Shown here: piece after piece, positions 43,577-46,958 of the stretch
How positions within the stretch are numbered: position 1 is the stretch's first letter
Layout of the letters: every line of letters starts with the position of its first letter
NCBI GenBank assembly: GCA_007095785.1
Contig: SFBL01000215.1
Span: forward strand, 1-46,958
DNA from: Microcystis aeruginosa Ma_SC_T_19800800_S464
GTDB lineage: Bacteria > Cyanobacteriota > Cyanobacteriia > Cyanobacteriales > Microcystaceae
Length of the DNA stretch: 46,958 nucleotides
Reading direction: 5' to 3'
Notes under the pieces: generated by a model
What the model was told of the DNA's origin: nothing
Databases searched by the model: none
The model's input: only the letters and a program-made list of their open reading frames with translations
Translations under genes and position numbers: made by a program

Positions 43577-44737
43577 TTATCTTTGCTCCAATAGCAAGTA
43601 ATTCAAAACCGCAGCTAAATATTCATACTGCTCGATCGAATTATAGTAGTGGGCAGAAATCCTCACAATTAATGATGCTTCTCCCCAGGGAATTATCGGC
43701 ACTTCGATCTGATATTTTTCCCACAGTTGCCTAGATAAATCCTCTGCTGCCCAGGAATAACTAGGAATTAGAATTGAGGACATCGATCCAATCATTGATT
43801 CTGGACAGGGATAATTGAACTGCAAGGCACGACAAAGCAAATTTCTGGCTTTTAAAACCAAATTACGATTCCTCGCCATCAGACCCAGTAAACCATCAAT
43901 AGAGAGAGAATTTAAAAACTCGATCGCTTTTGGCACTGATAAATAGGCGCTGGGATCATCGGTTCCCATCCAAGCAAATTCTAACTGAAAACGGGAGCGA
44001 TCTTGTCGAGGAGAATTCGCGCCATGGCTAATAGTTAAAGGTCGAATTATTGCCTGTTTATCCCCGCGCACATAGAGAAAAGCAGCCCCCTTGGGACTAC
44101 ATAACCACTTATGACAATTAGCAGTATAATAGGTGGGATTAATTGCCCCGATATTAAGGGGTAAAAAACCTAAAGCATGAGCGCCATCGATGAGAGTATC
44201 AATGCCCCGATTATTTAATTCTTGCACAATTTCTGCGATTGGCCAAATTAAGGCCGTGGGACTGGTGACATGATCTAAAACTACTAATTTTGTCCGGGGA
44301 GAAACAGATGCTAAAATTGCTTGACTAATTTCTAAAGGAGACTGGACAGGAAAGGGAATTTTAGCGATAATTACTTTTAAACCCCATCTTTTAGCTATAT
44401 ATTTTACTGCATTAGCACAAGCATTATAGGTCTGATCAGTGATGATAATTTCCTCATTTTCCTGAAAAGTTAAGGAATTTAATACTGCATTCACTGCTGT
44501 GGTTGCATTGGGAACAAAGACTAAATCATCGCTATTTACTCCCACTAAATCCGCTAATTTTTGCCTAGCAATATCTAATAAACCCTCTAATTCTCTCCCC
44601 AAAAATGCTAAAGGTTGCCTTTCCATTCGTTCCCGCAATTGTTGCTGATAATCCAAGACTATTCTAGGGGTTGCACCATAGGAACCATGGTTGAGAAAAT
44701 AAATATTATCGGGAATTAACCAAGAGTTTTTGGACAT
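43577..44737 (-). CDS. Class V-fold PLP aminotransferase (isopenicillin N epimerase-like)
   Basis: A 386-residue PLP enzyme. It starts SWLIPDNIYFLNHGSYGATP, as in the isopenicillin-N-epimerase/cysteine-desulfurase-like subgroup. FVPNATTAVNAVLNSL binds the cofactor phosphate, DTLIDGAHALGFLPLN supplies the pyridine-N Asp and the His, and YTANCHKWLCSPKGAAFLYV carries the Schiff-base Lys. Substrate unknown; no partner gene. Minus-strand neighbours are the antitoxin remnant and the sigma factor, each with spacers of 100 bp or more, so it is probably monocistronic. Confidence 0.9.
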   Translation of the reverse strand: MSKNSWLIPDNIYFLNHGSYGATPRIVLDYQQQLRERMERQPLAFLGRELEGLLDIARQKLADLVGVNSDDLVFVPNATTAVNAVLNSLTFQENEEIIITDQTYNACANAVKYIAKRWGLKVIIAKIPFPVQSPLEISQAILASVSPRTKLVVLDHVTSPTALIWPIAEIVQELNNRGIDTLIDGAHALGFLPLNIGAINPTYYTANCHKWLCSPKGAAFLYVRGDKQAIIRPLTISHGANSPRQDRSRFQLEFAWMGTDDPSAYLSVPKAIEFLNSLSIDGLLGLMARNRNLVLKARNLLCRALQFNYPCPESMIGSMSSILIPSYSWAAEDLSRQLWEKYQIEVPIIPWGEASLIVRISAHYYNSIEQYEYLAAVLNYLLLEQR

Positions 44738-44847
44738 ATTAAATTAATTTGATTTTATTCAAAACTAGAAAAAATAGCTGAAAAATTGCCTAGGTTATTC
44801 AGCTTCTGACTAGCTAGTATATTTATGACATAACCACCTATTTTAGA

Positions 44848-45085
44848 TTAATCTCCCATGGGTTGAAAACGATGAATAATTTCAGTGACAAAAGTTTCTC
44901 CATCTATAGAGAGGATGATTTTTTGATACCAAGATAGCTTCATCTATTTTTTGCCGAATATCTTCCCTCCATTCTGCATCAGTTATTTGTTTATATTCAT
45001 CGAGTAACTGCAAAGCAAAGTCGATGACTTCTTGGGGAGATTGATATTTTCCCGTTTTCACTTTCTGTTGGAGATGTCGGTTCAT
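44848..45085 (-). pseudogene. Frameshifted ParD-type antitoxin
   Basis: The open frame gives 67 residues starting MNRHLQQKVKTGKYQSPQEV, a ribbon-helix-helix (ParD/CopG-like) DNA-binding antitoxin start, but ends in a sequence unlike the family. Removing one A from the A6 run near 44925 restores a longer frame ending SIDGETFVTEIIHRFQPMGD, which resembles the usual DGE..V tail that contacts the toxin, and stops at 44848. So the gene carries a +1 error in a homopolymer. No ParE toxin follows in this stretch. Sequencing error or slippage-expressed frame are the alternatives. Confidence 0.7.
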
Positions 45086-45200
45086 AGGTATTATGACTAT
45101 CTACTGAGAAAATCAACTTGATCTTAATTTTAAGCTAAATATCGACAAAAAAAGCTCTCCGGGAAAAAGGAGAGAGGAGAGAACGAGTTAGAAAAAATTA

Positions 45201-46334
45201 TTAATGTAACCATCCTTTCAGACGACGTGCGACTTGAGGACGACGTAATTTTCGCATCGCTTTAGTTTGAATTTGACGTACTCGTTCGCGAGATAAATTG
45301 AACATTCCCCCCACTTCCTCTAGGGTATAGGGTTGACTGGTAGCTAAACCATAACGGAGGGAGATAACATCTTTTTCCCTTTCCGTGAGAACATCACTTA
45401 AAACTGCGAAAATTTCCTGACGCATCATCATCTCATTCATTTTATCTTCGGGAAGTTGTAGATCATCATCTTCCAACAGATCCACTAATTCCGTATCTTC
45501 TCCTTTCCCTACACGATGATTTAAAGAGAGAGATTGACGACGCAATTGTAATAATTGCCGCAATTGTTCAGGAGTCATTTCTAACGCTTCTGCGAGTTCC
45601 CGTTCATTGGGATTGCGCTGTAAATCTTGCTTGAGAATGCGCTGCGCTTTTTTGAGTTTATTGAGTTTTTCGACAATGTGAATCGGTAAACGAATCGTGC
45701 GCGCATCGTTAGCAATAGTGCGGGTGATTGCTTGTCGAATCCACCAATAAGCATAGGTAGAGAATTTATAACCTTTATTGGGATCGAATTTTTCGGCCGC
45801 ACGGTTGAGTCCGATCGCACCTTCTTGAATTAAATCTAAGAAAGGAACCCCGCGATTTAAATAGCGTTTAGCGATAGAAACCACCAAGCGCAAATTAGAA
45901 CGAATCATTTTCCGTTTAGCTGTTCGTCCGCGATAAAGACGGTTTTCCAGTTGACGTTCATTATCTAATTCTAAAGCGATCGCCCATTCCGTTTTCGTCG
46001 GGGGACGATGTAAATTTTCTTGCAGTTTTTGGCGCACTTCTTCCGCTTCCATGAGAAACTTAACCGAGTGGGCTAATTCAATTTCTTCTTCCGCACTAAG
46101 TAGGGGATAACGGGCCATTTCTTTAAAAAATGCCCCAACAGTATCTTCATTGTTACCTTGAGCGTATCCTGTTCCACTACCCCCACGAGTGGTTTTTAGG
46201 GTTTCCGGTAAAGGTTCAGTCAGATCCTCGTCAGTTCTTTCAGCAAAATCCACGCTGTCCAGTTCTAAAGGACTTGTCTCAAGGGCAATGATTTGATTAA
46301 AATTATCATCAGAGGCTAGTTTAGAGATTTTCAT
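45201..46334 (-). CDS. Group 2 (sigma-70 type) RNA polymerase sigma factor
   Basis: A 377-residue sigma factor. Region 1.2: EDTVGAFFKEMARYPLLSAE. Region 2: RKMIRSNLRLVVSIAKRYL, FLDLIQEGAIGLNRAAEKFD, FSTYAYWWIRQAITRTIAND. Region 3: LPIHIVEKLNKLKKAQRIL. Region 4: LTEREKDVISLRYGL and the HTH TLEEVGGMFNLSRERVRQIQ. It lacks the long acidic region 1.1 of a primary sigma, and the length fits the cyanobacterial non-essential group 2 (SigB/C/D/E). The FFKEMARYPLL stretch differs from the LYLQEIGR of SigA/B/D/E, which makes SigC plausible but unproven. These factors control responses to carbon, nitrogen, heat and dark. Confidence 0.92.
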   Translation of the reverse strand: MKISKLASDDNFNQIIALETSPLELDSVDFAERTDEDLTEPLPETLKTTRGGSGTGYAQGNNEDTVGAFFKEMARYPLLSAEEEIELAHSVKFLMEAEEVRQKLQENLHRPPTKTEWAIALELDNERQLENRLYRGRTAKRKMIRSNLRLVVSIAKRYLNRGVPFLDLIQEGAIGLNRAAEKFDPNKGYKFSTYAYWWIRQAITRTIANDARTIRLPIHIVEKLNKLKKAQRILKQDLQRNPNERELAEALEMTPEQLRQLLQLRRQSLSLNHRVGKGEDTELVDLLEDDDLQLPEDKMNEMMMRQEIFAVLSDVLTEREKDVISLRYGLATSQPYTLEEVGGMFNLSRERVRQIQTKAMRKLRRPQVARRLKGWLH

Positions 46335-46898
46335 AAGCAGTTATGGATGGAGTGGGGTTATAATAGCGGGGAAAAACTTAGTTTCTCCCAATGGGCTGAT
46401 TGTTACATTGAATTTTCGGGGAGCAGATTTTTTAAACGTTTTCTTAATTAATGGCGGCCATTTCTGGGATATAATTAGGTGCTTCTGTGTGGATTGTTAC
46501 AAATCGCTCAACCAGATAATCAGATTTTCTGGTGAATGGGGGAGACTTTCAGGGGTTCCACTTATACACTCTAACTAAGGTTTTTGGTATTTGACTAGGT
46601 AAAGATCACGCTTCTTAACAATCAAGATGGCAGTCAGCTTTTGCTCACTATTCTTCGCTCTTCCTATTGATAACCATTCTCAACTTTTGACTAACTATGC
46701 TTTGATTTAATAGCTAATAGTCAATAATTATCATTAACTTTATCAATGCTTAAGGGGGGATAAAAATTCTTTTGGGAAGACTTCACTAGCTAAAAATCAA
46801 AATTTGTGGGCAAAAAAGCAATATTTAAACTGTTTTTAGACAAAATTAACCTGTTTTATTCCCCTCAAGCTTTAAACTATAATTTAAATACCCCATTC
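46335..46898. other. Intergenic region upstream of the group 2 sigma factor
   Basis: About 560 bp that contains the sigma gene's promoter region on the minus strand. On the plus strand TATAAT in GGGATATAATTAGG (near 46470) is a good -10, though without a clear -35. AT-rich stretches follow. I see no gene or RNA on either strand. Confidence 0.4.
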
Positions 46899-46958
46899 TC
46901 CCCAACCCCCAACCCCCAACCCCCACCCCCCAACCCCCAACCCCCAACCCCCAACCCC
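46899..46958. repeat. C-rich tandem heptamer (CCCCCAA)n
   Basis: About eight copies of AACCCCC in tandem with one irregular unit run to the window edge, so the full length is unknown. On the other strand this is a G-rich array able to form G-quadruplexes. Slippage makes such arrays variable between strains. Confidence 0.8.

Overview
The window looks like cyanobacterial chromosome, most likely Microcystis or a close relative. The reasons are zeta-carotene desaturase, the alkane pair acyl-ACP reductase plus aldehyde deformylating oxygenase, a psbA fragment, SigF and group 2 sigma factors, many HIP1 palindromes (GCGATCGC), low-to-moderate GC, and dispersed ATCAGTA-type short repeats. The genus is inferred from memory of such sequences, not from a search.

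Layout. 1-4.2 kb: a truncated dnaK start, a zinc alcohol dehydrogenase, a Uma2 nuclease-like protein and two unknown cyanobacterial genes. 4.2-9.2 kb: an accessory island with a two-gene membrane-protein operon facing, across a palindromic intergenic region, two AAA-like (AAA_35-type) ATPase genes. 9.2-11.9 kb: ammonium transporter, CPBP protease and ClpS, all on the minus strand. 12.1-12.9 kb: a decayed NB-ARC/TPR gene. 13.1-24.5 kb: mostly core metabolism (leuC, a psbA 3' fragment, a secreted repeat protein, an ABM-like protein, a GT39 glycosyltransferase, zds, ado, aar, a DUF58 gene behind a duplicated promoter-like segment). 24.5-26.6 kb: SRP RNA, an MFS permease and a coiled-coil PD-(D/E)XK-like protein.

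27.1-36.2 kb is the most interesting region and reads as a RiPP (ribosomal peptide) cluster. On the plus strand are an IS630-like helix-turn-helix protein, a cNMP-binding/C39-peptidase/ABC exporter, an HlyD adaptor and a parvulin-like isomerase. Converging on them, on the minus strand, are an APH-fold kinase-like gene, a HopA1-like gene and a 59-residue double-glycine precursor peptide with Thr, Ser and Cys in its hydrophobic core. The APH plus HopA1 pairing is the hallmark of class V lanthipeptide and thioviridamide-type dehydration. A reasonable model is that the kinase/lyase pair dehydrates the core, Cys57 closes a thioether ring, the C39 domain cuts after Gly-Gly, and ABC/HlyD exports the product. 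All of this is inference from gene content.

36.5-46.9 kb is again housekeeping: a 2Fe-2S thioredoxin-like protein, an RNase H-ACT fusion, an AI-2E family permease, tRNA-Ala(GGC), hisF, ruvB, sigF, a class V aminotransferase, a frameshifted antitoxin and a group 2 sigma factor. Several gene-end fragments (dnaK 5' end, psbA 3' end, CPBP 3' end) and broken genes show a genome with frequent rearrangement.
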